A DNA stretch of 64,000 nucleotides from contig NZ_LR778301.1 of the NCBI RefSeq assembly GCF_902813185.1, positions 1,674,001-1,738,000 of the forward strand, in the 5' to 3' direction. This document shows positions 43,932 to 53,032 of this stretch, piece by piece (the stretch's first letter is position 1; the number at the start of each line of letters is the position of its first letter). Position numbers and translations under genes: made by a program. The DNA is from Denitratisoma oestradiolicum. Its GTDB lineage: Bacteria; Pseudomonadota; Gammaproteobacteria; Burkholderiales; Rhodocyclaceae. Under the pieces are notes generated by a model, which did not search any database, was not told where the DNA came from, and saw only the letters and a list, made by a program, of their open reading frames with translations.

Positions 43932-44992
43932 GGCTGGGTCAGAAAGGCCACCACGTGGTCCACGTCGAGGCGGATGCCGATCTTCTCGCCCAGGGCATGG
44001 TCGTGGTGGGAGGGCGCCAGGGACAGCACCTGGCGTCCCGAGGGCAGCCGCAGGGTGTACAGGAACTCCGCGCCCTTGAAGGCCTTGTGCACCACCTCGG
44101 CCCGGATTGGGGCTTCATCGTCGTGGATCACGTCGTCCGGCCGCAACAGGATGTCCAGGTGGCAGTTCTTGCCACAGGCCATACATTCGGCATTACATTC
44201 CAGGGGAAGATCGCTGTGCAGCAGGCCCAGTTCCATCCGTACCATCTCGGGCCCGGCCACTTCCCCCGGCAGCAGCACGCCCTGGCCGATAAAGTCCGCC
44301 ACGTAACGGGTGGCCGGGCAGTGATAGAGCCGGTAGGGCGTATCCCACTGCTCGATGCGGCCGTCCCGCATCACACCCACCATGTCGGCCACGGCGAAGG
44401 CCTCGTGCTGATCATGGGTTACCAGGATGGCGGTGGTGCCCATGGCCTTGAGGACATCCCGCACCTCCACGGAGAGCCGTTCCCGCAGTTCCACGTCCAG
44501 GTTGGAGAAGGGCTCGTCCATCAGGATCAGGCGGGGCTGGGGCGCCAGGGCGCGGGCCAGGGCCACGCGTTGCTGCTGACCGCCGGAGAGCTGGTGGGGA
44601 TACTTGTGGCCCTGGCCGGTCAGGCCAATCCGCTCCAACAGCTCCTCGACGCGGGCTTGTCTTTCCTTTCGGGTGGCGTTGCCCATACCAAAGCCGATGT
44701 TGTCCAGCACGCTCAGGTGGGGAAACAGGGCGTAGTCCTGGAACACCATGCCGATCTGCCGGTTTTCCGGCGGCACATGGACCGATCCGCTGACTTCCTG
44801 CCCTTCCAGTCGGATATGTCCCCGCTGCACCGGCTCGAAGCCGGCGATGCAGCGCAGCGCCGTGGTCTTGCCGCAGCCCGAGGCCCCTAGGAGACAGGCG
44901 ATCTGCCCCGGCTCCAGGGAAAGACTCAGGTCCCGGACCACAACATGGTCACCATAGGCCTGGGTGATGCAATCCAGTTCCAGCAGGGGCAT
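43928..44992 (-). CDS. fbpC: Iron(III) ABC transporter ATPase (FbpC type) with a Cys cluster
   Basis: ATPase of 354 residues, probably driving Fe3+ uptake with the neighbouring permease and binding protein. Walker A GASGCGKT (36-43), signature LSGGQ (135-139) and Walker B LILMDE (155-160) are intact. After the ATPase domain, the regulatory domain contains four Cys close together: 266, 270, 273 and 277 (CNAECMACGKNC). This could bind iron or an Fe-S cluster as a sensor (inference). The start at 44992 is preferred over an upstream extension to 45034. It is divergent from fbpB with a 7-bp dyad in between. Confidence 0.88.
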   Translation of the reverse strand: MPLLELDCITQAYGDHVVVRDLSLSLEPGQIACLLGASGCGKTTALRCIAGFEPVQRGHIRLEGQEVSGSVHVPPENRQIGMVFQDYALFPHLSVLDNIGFGMGNATRKERQARVEELLERIGLTGQGHKYPHQLSGGQQQRVALARALAPQPRLILMDEPFSNLDVELRERLSVEVRDVLKAMGTTAILVTHDQHEAFAVADMVGVMRDGRIEQWDTPYRLYHCPATRYVADFIGQGVLLPGEVAGPEMVRMELGLLHSDLPLECNAECMACGKNCHLDILLRPDDVIHDDEAPIRAEVVHKAFKGAEFLYTLRLPSGRQVLSLAPSHHDHALGEKIGIRLDVDHVVAFLTQP

Positions 44993-45017
44993 GACGAAAT
45001 CGCACGCGGCGCGGTAG

Positions 45018-45034
45018 TTGAGAGCGGCTCTCAA
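45018..45034. promoter_or_regulatory. Dyad in the fbpC/fbpB divergent promoter
   Basis: A perfect 7-bp inverted repeat TTGAGAG-cgg-CTCTCAA, followed by AT-rich TTATAAT at 45035-45041, which could serve as a -10 for fbpB. The region may bind Fur or another iron regulator, but the match to a Fur box is weak. Confidence 0.4.
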
Positions 45035-45076
45035 TTATAATCGCTCTCCTACGTAAACCCGCATGGTTCCGCCGTC

Positions 45077-46717
45077 TTGCGCCTGCCCCTGACTGCTCTC
45101 TGCACCCTGATCGCCTTGTTGGTGGCCATGCCCGTGTTTTCCGTGGGGGCAAATCTGCTGGCCGGCGGTACCGGCGAGACCTGGCGCCACCTGGTCGATA
45201 CCGTGCTGCTGGAATACATCAGCAATTCGGTGCTGCTCTGTCTCGGCGTGGGCCTGGGGGTGGCCAGTGTCGGCACCGGGGCGGCCTGGCTGGCGGTGCT
45301 TCACGAGTTTCCCGGTCGGCGCCAGTTCGAGTGGCTGTTGCTGTTGCCCATGGCCATGCCCGCCTATGTGCTGGCCTACGCCTACACCGATTTTCTCCAG
45401 TTCGTGGGTCCGGTGCAGACCGGGCTGCGGGAATATTTCGGCTGGAGTCGCGGTGACTACTGGTTTCCCGACGTGCGCAGCCTGGGGGGCGCCATCGTGT
45501 TGTTCACCTGCGTGCTCTATCCCTATGTCTATCTGCTGGTGCGCACTGCCTTTCTGGAGCGGGCCGGGGGCATGATCGAGGCGGCCCAGGTGCTTGGGCT
45601 CTCTCCGGCCCGGGCCTTTTTCAAGGTGTCGATTCCCCTGGCCCGGCCCGCCATCGCGGCGGGCATGGCCCTGGCCCTGATGGAAACCCTGGCCGACTAC
45701 GGCACCGTGGCCTACTTCGCCCTGCCCACCTTCACCACCGGCATCTACCGGGCCTGGTTCTCCCTTGGCGACCGGGTGGCGGCGGCTCAACTGGCCGGTT
45801 GCCTGCTGGGCTTCGTGTTGCTGCTGCTGGTCCTGGAGCAGGCCAGCCGGGGGCAGGCCCGCTACCACGACACCAGCGGCCGGCGCCGGGCCGTGCGCCA
45901 GCAGTTGCAGGGCCTGCCGGCGGTCCTGGCGGTGCTGGGTTGTCTGCTGCCCATCGGCATCGGTTTCCTGCTGCCGGCGGGTCTGCTGTTGAGACTGGCC
46001 CTGGGGGAGGAGGGCAGCGCGTTCGGGCCGCGCTTTCTGGATCTGGCCCGGAACAGCCTGACCCTGGCCCTGAGCGCCGCCCTGGTGGCGGCCGGGCTGG
46101 CCCTGCTGGTGGCCTATGGGGCGCGCTACGGCACTCGCAACCGCCAGCCGCTGGCCCGCTGGGCGGCCCGTCTGGCCGGCCTGGGATATGCCGTGCCGGG
46201 TTCGGTGATTGCCGTGGGGGTGCTGATTCCGGTGACCCGTCTGGATCATGTCCTGGCCGGCTGGTGGCAGCAGTCCTTCGGTACCCATCCGGGGTTGATC
46301 CTGACCGGGGGTATTGCCGCCCTGGTCTATGCCTATGTGGCGCGCTTTCTCTCGGTGGCCCTGCAATCCCTGGAGTCCGGCATGAGTCGCATCACCGTCA
46401 GCATGGACGATGCCTCGCGCAGCCTGGGCTGCGGTCAGGGGGAAACGCTGTGGCGGGTGCACCTGCCCCTGCTGCGGGGCAGTCTGCTGACAGCGACCCT
46501 GCTGGTCTTCGTGGATGTGATGAAGGAACTGCCCGCCACCCTGGTGATGCGGCCCTTCAATTTCGACACCCTGGCCACCCAGACCTATACCCTGGCGGCG
46601 GACGAGCGTCTGGCGGAAGCTTCCAGCCCGGCCCTGGCCATCGTGGTCGTGGGCATCCTGCCCATCATCCTGCTGGCCCGGCAGATCGCCCGGGGGCGGG
46701 CGGCTGCCGGGTGTTAG
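45077..46717 (+). CDS. fbpB: Iron(III) ABC transporter permease (FbpB type)
   Basis: A 546-residue permease with two fused permease domains and about 12 helices, as in FbpB/SfuB. Each half has an EAA loop that docks the ATPase: AAQVLGLSPARAFFKVSIPL and DASRSLGCGQGETLWRVHLP. The start is taken as TTG 45077 because the ATG at 45063 is in a different frame. The 3' end is convergent with fbpA, 4 bp apart. The split order (ATPase divergent, binding protein convergent) is unusual for this system. Confidence 0.88.
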   Translation: MRLPLTALCTLIALLVAMPVFSVGANLLAGGTGETWRHLVDTVLLEYISNSVLLCLGVGLGVASVGTGAAWLAVLHEFPGRRQFEWLLLLPMAMPAYVLAYAYTDFLQFVGPVQTGLREYFGWSRGDYWFPDVRSLGGAIVLFTCVLYPYVYLLVRTAFLERAGGMIEAAQVLGLSPARAFFKVSIPLARPAIAAGMALALMETLADYGTVAYFALPTFTTGIYRAWFSLGDRVAAAQLAGCLLGFVLLLLVLEQASRGQARYHDTSGRRRAVRQQLQGLPAVLAVLGCLLPIGIGFLLPAGLLLRLALGEEGSAFGPRFLDLARNSLTLALSAALVAAGLALLVAYGARYGTRNRQPLARWAARLAGLGYAVPGSVIAVGVLIPVTRLDHVLAGWWQQSFGTHPGLILTGGIAALVYAYVARFLSVALQSLESGMSRITVSMDDASRSLGCGQGETLWRVHLPLLRGSLLTATLLVFVDVMKELPATLVMRPFNFDTLATQTYTLAADERLAEASSPALAIVVVGILPIILLARQIARGRAAAGC

Positions 46718-46721
46718 CCAA

Positions 46722-47738
46722 TCAGCGCCAGCCCACGCGGTCGAAAATCTTCTGGGCTTCGGCGGAGTTCTTCGCCAGGGTGGAGACCGGCAGCAGGTCG
46801 GCCTTGAACTTGCCCATGGCGTTCAGGGCCGGATTGTTGGCCTTGACGCTGGGCACCACGGGCCACTCATTGTTGCCATCGGCGAAATAAATCTGGGCCT
46901 GATCCGAGGCCAGGTATTCCAGGAACTTCACGGCAGCTTCCTTGTGGGGGGCGGTTTTCAGCATGCCGCCGCCAGAAATGTTGATATGGGCGCCCTGGCG
47001 TTGCTGATCGGGCCAGACGATGCCCACCTGGGCCATGGCCTTGCGATCCTCAGTCTTGTCGGAACGCATCAGTCGCGCCAGATAGTAAGTGTTGGCGATG
47101 GTGACGCCGCACTCGCCGGCGGCTACGGCGCGAATCTGATCCGTGTCGCCACCCTTGGGGCTCCGGGCGAAATTGGCCGCCACCCCCCGGGCCCAGGCTT
47201 CCGCATTGCTGGCGCCCTGATGATGGATCAGGCTGGCCATCAGGGAAATGTTGTAGGGATGGCTGCCGGAACGCATGCAGATCTGGTTCTTGAGTTTGGG
47301 CAGGGCCAGATCCGCGTAATTGGCCACATCCTCGCTCTTGAAGGCGGCCTTGTTGTACACGATGACCCGAGCCCGGGTGGAAAAGGCAAACCAGTCGTCG
47401 CTGCGCAGGTGGGCGGGTATCCGGCTTGCCAGCGTCTTGGACTTGACCGGGGCGAACAGCCCCAGCTCGTCGGCCTTGGCCAGGCGCGAGGCATCCACGG
47501 TGATGAACACATCCGCGGGACTGGCCGCGCCCTCGTTGCGGATGCGCTCCAGCAGCTCGTCTTCCTTGGCCTCGATGCGATTGACCTTGATCCCGGTCTG
47601 CTTCTCGAAGTTGCTGTAAAGGGCCTCGTCGGTCTGGTAGTGCCGGGCCGAATAGAGGTTGAGTTCCTTGTCTGCTGCCTGGGCGGCGCAGGTCGCACCA
47701 AACAGCACCATGAGGCTCAGAGTGATTCGTGACTTCAT
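46722..47738 (-). CDS. fbpA: Iron(III) ABC transporter substrate-binding protein
   Basis: Periplasmic ferric-binding protein of 338 residues with a signal peptide (SLMVLFGATCAAQA). ELNLYSARHYQTDEALYSNF and NTYYLARLM (paired Tyr iron ligands) are as in FbpA. DVFITVDASRLAKADELGLF and FARSPKGGDTDQIRAVAAGE also fit the family. It binds Fe3+ and delivers it to fbpB/fbpC. It has its own promoter region with a Fur-like site upstream. Confidence 0.93.
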   Translation of the reverse strand: MKSRITLSLMVLFGATCAAQAADKELNLYSARHYQTDEALYSNFEKQTGIKVNRIEAKEDELLERIRNEGAASPADVFITVDASRLAKADELGLFAPVKSKTLASRIPAHLRSDDWFAFSTRARVIVYNKAAFKSEDVANYADLALPKLKNQICMRSGSHPYNISLMASLIHHQGASNAEAWARGVAANFARSPKGGDTDQIRAVAAGECGVTIANTYYLARLMRSDKTEDRKAMAQVGIVWPDQQRQGAHINISGGGMLKTAPHKEAAVKFLEYLASDQAQIYFADGNNEWPVVPSVKANNPALNAMGKFKADLLPVSTLAKNSAEAQKIFDRVGWR

Positions 47739-47773
47739 TGCAAGGCTCCAAGGGTGATGATGAAAACCTTATT

Positions 47774-47796
47774 CTAATGAGAATTGTTCGCAATTG
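47774..47796 (-). promoter_or_regulatory. Putative Fur box upstream of fbpA
   Basis: AATGAGAATTGTTCGCAATT resembles the Fur consensus of GATAAT-type hexamers (AATGAGAAT half, then imperfect inverse repeat). It is about 36 bp upstream of the fbpA start, as expected for iron-repressed control. Confidence 0.55.
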
Positions 47797-47823
47797 AAAG
47801 TGCTATTGGGAGCCCCAAACAAA

Positions 47824-47846
47824 ACGCCCCGCTCGAAGCGGGGCGT
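47824..47846 (-). terminator. Intrinsic terminator, downstream of fabI
   Basis: A 9-bp stem ACGCCCCGC-ttcga-GCGGGGCGT (read on the minus strand) followed by TTTTGTTT on the minus strand. It is the strongest terminator on this strand after fabI and separates fabI from fbpA. The family A repeat copy lies between it and the fabI stop. Confidence 0.85.
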
Positions 47847-47909
47847 GATTTTGAAATGGTGCTGCCAAGCATAACGTGAAACAGCGAATTGAAACGGCAG
47901 GTCAAACTG

Positions 47910-47987
47910 TCGAGCGCAGCGAGCCGATGGGTAGCCCCGCCCTGGGGCGGGGATGGGGGTGGGGGACGTTCAATTGGCCTCTGCGAA
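47910..47987 (-). repeat. GC-rich dispersed repeat, family A, copy 2
   Basis: On the minus strand it reads GCAGAGGCCAATTGAACGTC, a C-rich run, GGGCGGGGCTACCCATCGGC and TCGCTGCGCTCGA, which matches copy 1 at 18359-18431. It contains a strong CCCCGCCC/GGGCGGGG pairing. It lies in the fabI 3' region. Confidence 0.75.
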
Positions 47988-48024
47988 TTTTCATCCTCGG
48001 GGGTGGAGCTGGTGACCCTACGCG

Positions 48025-48822
48025 TCAGGGCAGGGGATCGGCGTTACCCATGGCAGTGGTGTTGGTACCCCCATCCACATAGAGGATTTCGCCGGTAATG
48101 CCGCTGGCCAGGTCGGACAGCATGAAGGCGGCGGCATTGCCCACTTCCTCGATGGTGACATTACGGCGCAGAGGGGCATGGTGGGCGTTGTAGGCCAGCA
48201 GCTTGCCGAAGTTGCCGATGCCGGAAGCAGCCAGGGTCTTGATCGGGCCGGCGGAAATGGCGTTGGCCCGCACACCCTGGGGCCCCAGGCAAAAGGCCAG
48301 ATAGCGTACCGCAGCTTCCAGGCTGGCCTTGGCCAGGCCCATGGTGTTGTAGTTGGGCATGGTGCGATTGGCGCCCAGATAGGTCAGGGCCAGCACCGAG
48401 GCGCTAGGACTTTTCAGCAGCAGGGGGCGGGCTGCCTTGGCCAGGGCCGGAAAACTGTAAGAGGAAACATCATGGGCGATGCGGAAAGCGTCCCGGGTGA
48501 TGCCGTCGAGGAAATCGCCCTCAATGGCTTCGGATGGCGCGTAGGCGACGGAATGCACCAGACCGTCGAGCCGGTCCCAGCTCTTGCCCAGGTCGCGGAA
48601 CAGGGCGTTGATCTGCTCGTCATCGGCTACGTCGAGGGGAAAGATCAGATTGCTGCCGAATTCCTCGGCGAACTTTGCGACCCGGTCCTGAAAACGATCA
48701 TTCTGGTAGGTGAAAGCCAGTTCGGCGCCTTCGCGGTGACAGGCACTGGCGATGCCATAGGCGATGGAGCGGTTGGAGAGCAGGCCAGTGATCAGGATTT
48801 TCTTTCCGGCGAGAAAGCCCAT
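48025..48822 (-). CDS. fabI: Enoyl-[acyl-carrier-protein] reductase FabI
   Basis: Last reductive step of fatty-acid elongation (NADH-dependent), 265 residues. The SDR-like FabI motifs [14 protein letters not shown] and [13 protein letters not shown] (Tyr-x6-Lys) are clear, with [18 protein letters not shown]. The catalytic Tyr and Lys are intact. No other fatty-acid genes are near. Transcribed away from the peptide-binding lipoprotein gene. Confidence 0.96.
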   Translation of the reverse strand: MGFLAGKKILITGLLSNRSIAYGIASACHREGAELAFTYQNDRFQDRVAKFAEEFGSNLIFPLDVADDEQINALFRDLGKSWDRLDGLVHSVAYAPSEAIEGDFLDGITRDAFRIAHDVSSYSFPALAKAARPLLLKSPSASVLALTYLGANRTMPNYNTMGLAKASLEAAVRYLAFCLGPQGVRANAISAGPIKTLAASGIGNFGKLLAYNAHHAPLRRNVTIEEVGNAAAFMLSDLASGITGEILYVDGGTNTTAMGNADPLP

Positions 48823-48884
48823 ATGTATTTTCCCCTCATGAACGAGCGGGGGATTATATAGTGGTTCGGCTAAACTCCCGCCCC

Positions 48885-51011
48885 ATGTGCAAAGCGATCC
48901 TCTTTGCCGCTGTGCTGCTCCTGGCGGGCTGCGGCGGGCCCTGGAACGATCCCTATCCGGCGGCGGAACGGGAGCGCAATATCCTCTACAGCGCCTTTCT
49001 GGAACGTCCCAAACACCTGGACCCGGTGCAGTCCTACAGCGAGGACGAGATCACCTTCACCGCCCAGATCTACGAGCCCCCCCTGCAATACCACTATCTG
49101 AAGCGCCCCTATACCGTGGTGCCGGCCACGGCCCGGGAGGTGCCCCGGCCCCGCTATCTGGATGCCCGGGGTCGCCCCCTGCCGGATGCCGCCGACCCAG
49201 CCCTGATCGCCTTCACCGATTACGAGATCGCCATCCGGCCGGGCATCCGCTACCAGCCCCATCCGGCTTTCGTCGAGCCGGTGCCGGTGCTGGGGAACAT
49301 TCGCACCCTGGCGGACTTCCCCCACCAGGGCAGCCGGGAGCTGACCGCGGAGGACTATGTTTACGAGATCAAGCGTCTGGCCCATCCTCGCCTGCATTCG
49401 CCGATCCTGGGGCTGATGGGGGAATACATCGTCGGCCTCAAGGACCTGGCGGGCGCCCTGAAGCACCATGACGATGCCCATCCGGGGCAATGGCTGGACC
49501 TGCGCCAGTTTTCCCTGGCGGGAGCGGAGGTCCTGGACCGCCATCGCTACCGCATCCGCCTCAAGGGCAAGTATCCCCAGTTCCTCTACTGGCTGACCAT
49601 GCCCTTTTTCGCCCCCATTCCCTGGGAGGCCGACCGCTTCTACAGCCGGCCCGGCATGGCGGAACGCAATCTGGGCCTGGACTGGTATCCGGTGGGCACC
49701 GGTCCCTACATGCTGACCAAGAACGATCCCAATGCCCGCATGGTGCTGAGCCGCAACCCCAATTTCCATGGCCAGACCTATCCCTGCGAAGGGGAGGCTG
49801 GCGACCGTGAAGCGGGTCTTCTGGCGGATTGCGGCAAGGCCCTGCCCTTCATCGACGAGGCCGTATTCACCCGGGAGAAGGAACAGATTCCCTACTGGAA
49901 CAAGTTTCTTCAGGGCTACTACGATGCTTCAGGCATCGCTTCCGACTCCTTCGACCAGGCGGTGCAGGTGGGGTCCGGCGGCGAGGTGAGTCTGACCGAT
50001 GAGATGCAGCGCCAGGGCATACGCCTGGCCACCTCGGTGGCCACCTCCACCATGTATATGGGCTTCAACTGGCTCGATCCCCTGGTGGGGGGCGCCGATC
50101 CCGCCACGGCGGAACGGGCCCGCAAGCTGCGCCAGGCCATTTCCATCGCCATCGATCAGGAGGAATTCATTTCCATCTTCGCCAATGGCCGCGGTATCGC
50201 CGCCCAGGGGCCGATACCGCCGGGCATCTTCGGCTACCGAGAGGGGCAGGCCGGCATGAACCCGGAAATGTATCAATGGACCGATCACGGCCCCCGTCGC
50301 CGTTCCGTCGAAATGGCGCGCCAGTTGCTGGCCGAGGCCGGCTACCCCCATGGCCGGGACGCCCGGAGCGGCGAGCCCCTGGTGATCAACCTGGACACCA
50401 CCTTGAACGGTGTTGGCGCCAAGTCCCGGGTGGACTGGCTGGTCAAGCAGTTGCACAAGATCGACGTGCAACTGGTGGTGCGCAGCACCGACTACAACCG
50501 CTTCCAGGAAAAGCTGCTCAAGGGCAACGCCCAGTTGTTCTATTTCGGCTGGAACGCCGACTACCCGGACCCGGAAAACTTTCTCTTCCTGCTCTACGGC
50601 CCCCAGAGCAAGGTGAAGCACCAGGGCGAGAACGCGGCGAATTATTCGAACCCGGAATACGACCGGCTCTTCGAGCGCATGAAGGCCATGGACAACGGCC
50701 CGGAGCGGCAGGCCTTGATCGACCGCATGGTGGGTATCCTCCGTCACGATGCTCCCTGGATCTGGGGCTTCCATCCTACGGATTACGCCCTGGCCCACCA
50801 GTGGCTGTACAACCGTAAGCCCACCAAGGTGGGCAACAACACCCTCAAGTACCAAAGGGTGGATGCCTCCCTGCGCCAGCGCCTGCGGGATGAGTGGAAC
50901 CGCCCCGTCCTGCTGCCGGCACTGCTGACACTTCTGGTCCTGGCGGCGGTGGCCCTGCCGGCCTTGATAGGCTATCGCCGGCGGGAAAGACAGCGGGCGC
51001 GGCCCCAATGA
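48885..51011 (+). CDS. Peptide/solute-binding lipoprotein with C-terminal membrane helix
   Basis: A 708-residue SBP_bac_5 (DppA/OppA-like) protein. The N-terminus has a lipobox (LLLAGCGG, Cys at about 16), so it is a lipoprotein. The binding domain has [40 protein letters not shown] and [20 protein letters not shown]. At the C-terminus a hydrophobic helix ([20 protein letters not shown]) with basic residues after it ([12 protein letters not shown]) suggests a second membrane anchor. No permease gene is adjacent, so it is an orphan. The start at 48885 is preferred over GTG 48861. Confidence 0.85.
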   Translation: MCKAILFAAVLLLAGCGGPWNDPYPAAERERNILYSAFLERPKHLDPVQSYSEDEITFTAQIYEPPLQYHYLKRPYTVVPATAREVPRPRYLDARGRPLPDAADPALIAFTDYEIAIRPGIRYQPHPAFVEPVPVLGNIRTLADFPHQGSRELTAEDYVYEIKRLAHPRLHSPILGLMGEYIVGLKDLAGALKHHDDAHPGQWLDLRQFSLAGAEVLDRHRYRIRLKGKYPQFLYWLTMPFFAPIPWEADRFYSRPGMAERNLGLDWYPVGTGPYMLTKNDPNARMVLSRNPNFHGQTYPCEGEAGDREAGLLADCGKALPFIDEAVFTREKEQIPYWNKFLQGYYDASGIASDSFDQAVQVGSGGEVSLTDEMQRQGIRLATSVATSTMYMGFNWLDPLVGGADPATAERARKLRQAISIAIDQEEFISIFANGRGIAAQGPIPPGIFGYREGQAGMNPEMYQWTDHGPRRRSVEMARQLLAEAGYPHGRDARSGEPLVINLDTTLNGVGAKSRVDWLVKQLHKIDVQLVVRSTDYNRFQEKLLKGNAQLFYFGWNADYPDPENFLFLLYGPQSKVKHQGENAANYSNPEYDRLFERMKAMDNGPERQALIDRMVGILRHDAPWIWGFHPTDYALAHQWLYNRKPTKVGNNTLKYQRVDASLRQRLRDEWNRPVLLPALLTLLVLAAVALPALIGYRRRERQRARPQ

Positions 51012-51051
51012 AGTGGCAGAATGCCGCCTTCGTATCGCCTCTGGAATCCTC

Positions 51052-52476
51052 ATGAATTCGGTCCTTGCCCTTTCTCTGCTGCTTGGTTTTCTGCTCGGGG
51101 CCTGTGTTGCCTATTTGTTTCTGCGTGGTCGGTTCGAGGAGGCCCGTCTGCGGGGGCGCATGGAGCTGGAGCCGGAGCGGGCGGCACTGACGGAGCGGGT
51201 AGTGGCCCGGGACCAGGAATTGCGGGAAGCCCGCAGTGGTTTCGAGCAGCAGTCGGCGGAGTTGCGCGCCGAACTGGAGCGCCAGCAACAGGAAGTCGCA
51301 GCCCTGCGGGAGCGGGCTGGTGCGCTGCACTCGGATCTGGAAAAGGAAAGGGCGGTGGCGGCCGAAAAACTGGCGGTGCTGGAACAGGCGCGCCAGTCCT
51401 TCTCCCAGGCCTTCCAGGCCCTCTCGGCAGAGGCCCTGCAACGCAACAACCAGTCCTTCCTGGAGCTGGCCAAGACCAGTCTGCAAGGTTTCCAGGAAGG
51501 GGCCAAGGGAGATCTGGAAAAACGCCAGCAGGCCATTGTCGAATTGATCACCCCGGTGCGCCAGAGCCTGGAGAAGTTCGAGCAGCGGGTCCAGGAAGTG
51601 GAAAAGGCCCGGGTCGGCGCCTACGAATCCCTGACCGTGCAGGTCAAGTCCCTGCTCGACACCCAGGGGGAACTGCGCGCGGAAACCGCCAATCTGGTCA
51701 AGGCCCTGCGGGCGCCCCACACCCGGGGTCGCTGGGGGGAGCTGCAATTGAAGCGCGTCGTGGAAATGGCCGGCATGCTGGATCATTGCGACTTTCACGA
51801 GCAGGAAAGCACCGACACCGAGGAAGGCCGGCTGCGGCCCGACATGGTGGTGCGCCTGCCCGGCGGCAAGAACATCGTGGTGGATGCCAAGGCGCCTCTG
51901 GCCGGCTATCTGGAAGCCCTGGAAGCCACGGACGAGAATCAGCGCCGGCACAAGATCGCCGACCACGCCCGCCATGTGCGGGACCACCTGACCAAGCTGG
52001 GGCGCAAGTCCTATTGGGAGCAGTTCCAGCCCTCGCCGGATTTCGTGGTGCTGTTCCTGCCTGGGGAGACCTTCTACTCCGCTGCCCTGGAGGCCGACCC
52101 CGCCCTGATCGAGTACGGCGTCGAGCAGAAGGTGATCCTAGCCACTCCCACCACCCTGATTGCCCTGCTGCGGGCCGTGGCCTACGGCTGGCAACAGGAA
52201 GCCCTGACCGACAATGCCCAGCAGATCAGCGCCCTGGGCAAGGAGCTGTACGACCGCATTGCCGTCCTGGCCGACCACTGGGGGGACGTGGGGCGCCACC
52301 TGGGCAACGCGGTGGGGTCCTACAACAAGGCTGTGGCCTCCCTGGAATCCAGGGTGCTGATCAGCGCCCGCCGCTTCCGGGATCTCAAGGCCGTAGGGGA
52401 GGATAAGGACATCCGCGAGGCCAAACAGATCGAATCCCTGCCCCGGGCCCTCCAGGCGCCGGAAGCCACCGACTGA
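51052..52476 (+). CDS. rmuC: DNA recombination protein RmuC
   Basis: A 474-residue protein with one N-terminal transmembrane helix ([19 protein letters not shown]), a long coiled coil (about 30-190, with repeating Glu/Arg/Gln), and the RmuC domain with [40 protein letters not shown] and [20 protein letters not shown]. It is associated with protection against DNA inversions. The start at 51052 is preferred over 51013. It follows the peptide-binding gene by 40 bp. Confidence 0.93.
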   Translation: MNSVLALSLLLGFLLGACVAYLFLRGRFEEARLRGRMELEPERAALTERVVARDQELREARSGFEQQSAELRAELERQQQEVAALRERAGALHSDLEKERAVAAEKLAVLEQARQSFSQAFQALSAEALQRNNQSFLELAKTSLQGFQEGAKGDLEKRQQAIVELITPVRQSLEKFEQRVQEVEKARVGAYESLTVQVKSLLDTQGELRAETANLVKALRAPHTRGRWGELQLKRVVEMAGMLDHCDFHEQESTDTEEGRLRPDMVVRLPGGKNIVVDAKAPLAGYLEALEATDENQRRHKIADHARHVRDHLTKLGRKSYWEQFQPSPDFVVLFLPGETFYSAALEADPALIEYGVEQKVILATPTTLIALLRAVAYGWQQEALTDNAQQISALGKELYDRIAVLADHWGDVGRHLGNAVGSYNKAVASLESRVLISARRFRDLKAVGEDKDIREAKQIESLPRALQAPEATD

Positions 52477-52526
52477 ATCACCGCTTGACCTTCTGGCTCA
52501 CGTCATGAGCCAGAGAGGTCCGCATC

Positions 52527-52643
52527 ATGGCGACTCCTGACCCTGACCTGGAGATCACCATGAACCCCCATTCCCTCAATGTCGATGCCGCCGTCTTTTA
52601 CTCCGTTACCGTCGTCTGCGCTCTGCTGATGCTCGTGCTCTAA
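52527..52643 (+). CDS. Possible small membrane protein (38 residues)
   Basis: The frame from 52527, or from the ATG at 52560 (GGAG at 52550-52553, 6 nt upstream), encodes a short peptide whose C-terminal half, AAVFYSVTVVCALLMLVL, forms one hydrophobic helix. It lies 50-80 bp after rmuC. I cannot name a family, and conservation is not known. It could be a small membrane protein or chance. Confidence 0.35.
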   Translation: MATPDPDLEITMNPHSLNVDAAVFYSVTVVCALLMLVL

Positions 52644-52682
52644 CGCGCATGGAAACCATTTTTTCGCCGCAGTCCTTGAAAT

Positions 52683-52832
52683 ACGCGAAAGGCGAATTGA
52701 ACGCCCCCCACCCCCGTTCCACGGCCGGCTTTGCACAGCCGGCCGGCTTCGGCGGCGCGAAGCAGTGCTTCGCGCAACCCCGCCTACGCCCCCTTCCCAG
52801 GGCGGGGCTACTGATCAGCTCGCTACGCTCGA
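52683..52832 (+). repeat. GC-rich dispersed repeat, family A, copy 3 with insertion
   Basis: Begins GCGAAAGGCGAATTGAACGC and ends GGGCGGGGCTACTGATCAGC, CGCTACGCTCGA, as in copies 1 and 2, but about 70 bp with two nested hairpins is inserted in the middle (52718-52790). Confidence 0.65.
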
Positions 52833-52908
52833 CGGTTACACTTGACTCCGTTGTCGCTTTTTCACGCTAACGGTCATGGCAGCAGGCGCCACCCCGAATG
52901 ATGAAATC

Positions 52909-52976
52909 CGTCACCCCGGCGCAGGCCGGGGTCCAGACCGGCGGCCCACTGGATTCCGGCCTACGCCGGAATGACG
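52909..52976 (+). repeat. Palindromic repeat of the CGTCAxxCC...GGAATGACG type
   Basis: A 68-bp element with ends CGTCACCCCGGCG and CGCCGGAATGACG, which can form a large stem-loop. When read through, it gives SVTPAQAGVQ and LDSGLRRNDE, peptides typical of this widespread repeat. It lies just upstream of recC. Confidence 0.75.
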
Positions 52977-53032
52977 AGGAGTGTATTTGTGAGGTTCCAT
53001 GGAATTGTTCTGCGTTTCACGCTACCCCGCCC

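Larger units (their letters stand above)
52644..53032. other. Repeat-rich intergenic region before recC
   Basis: This 389-bp gap holds family A copy 3, with extra hairpins (GCCGGCTTTGCACAGCCGGC and GCGAAGCAGTGCTTCGC), and then the family B palindrome. The recC promoter is not obvious. The in-frame extension of recC upstream (from 52898) crosses the family B repeat and is not believed to be coding. Confidence 0.6.

Noticed and set aside
52718..52790. CRISPR-like array suspected from repeated hairpins in the recC upstream region
   Set aside because: The hairpins differ from each other, there are no regularly spaced identical repeats and no cas genes in the window.
52898..53032. N-terminal extension of recC (45 residues)
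   Set aside because: It is made of the translated palindromic repeat (SVTPAQAGVQ, LDSGLRRNDE), while family members begin at MFTLIHGN at 53033.
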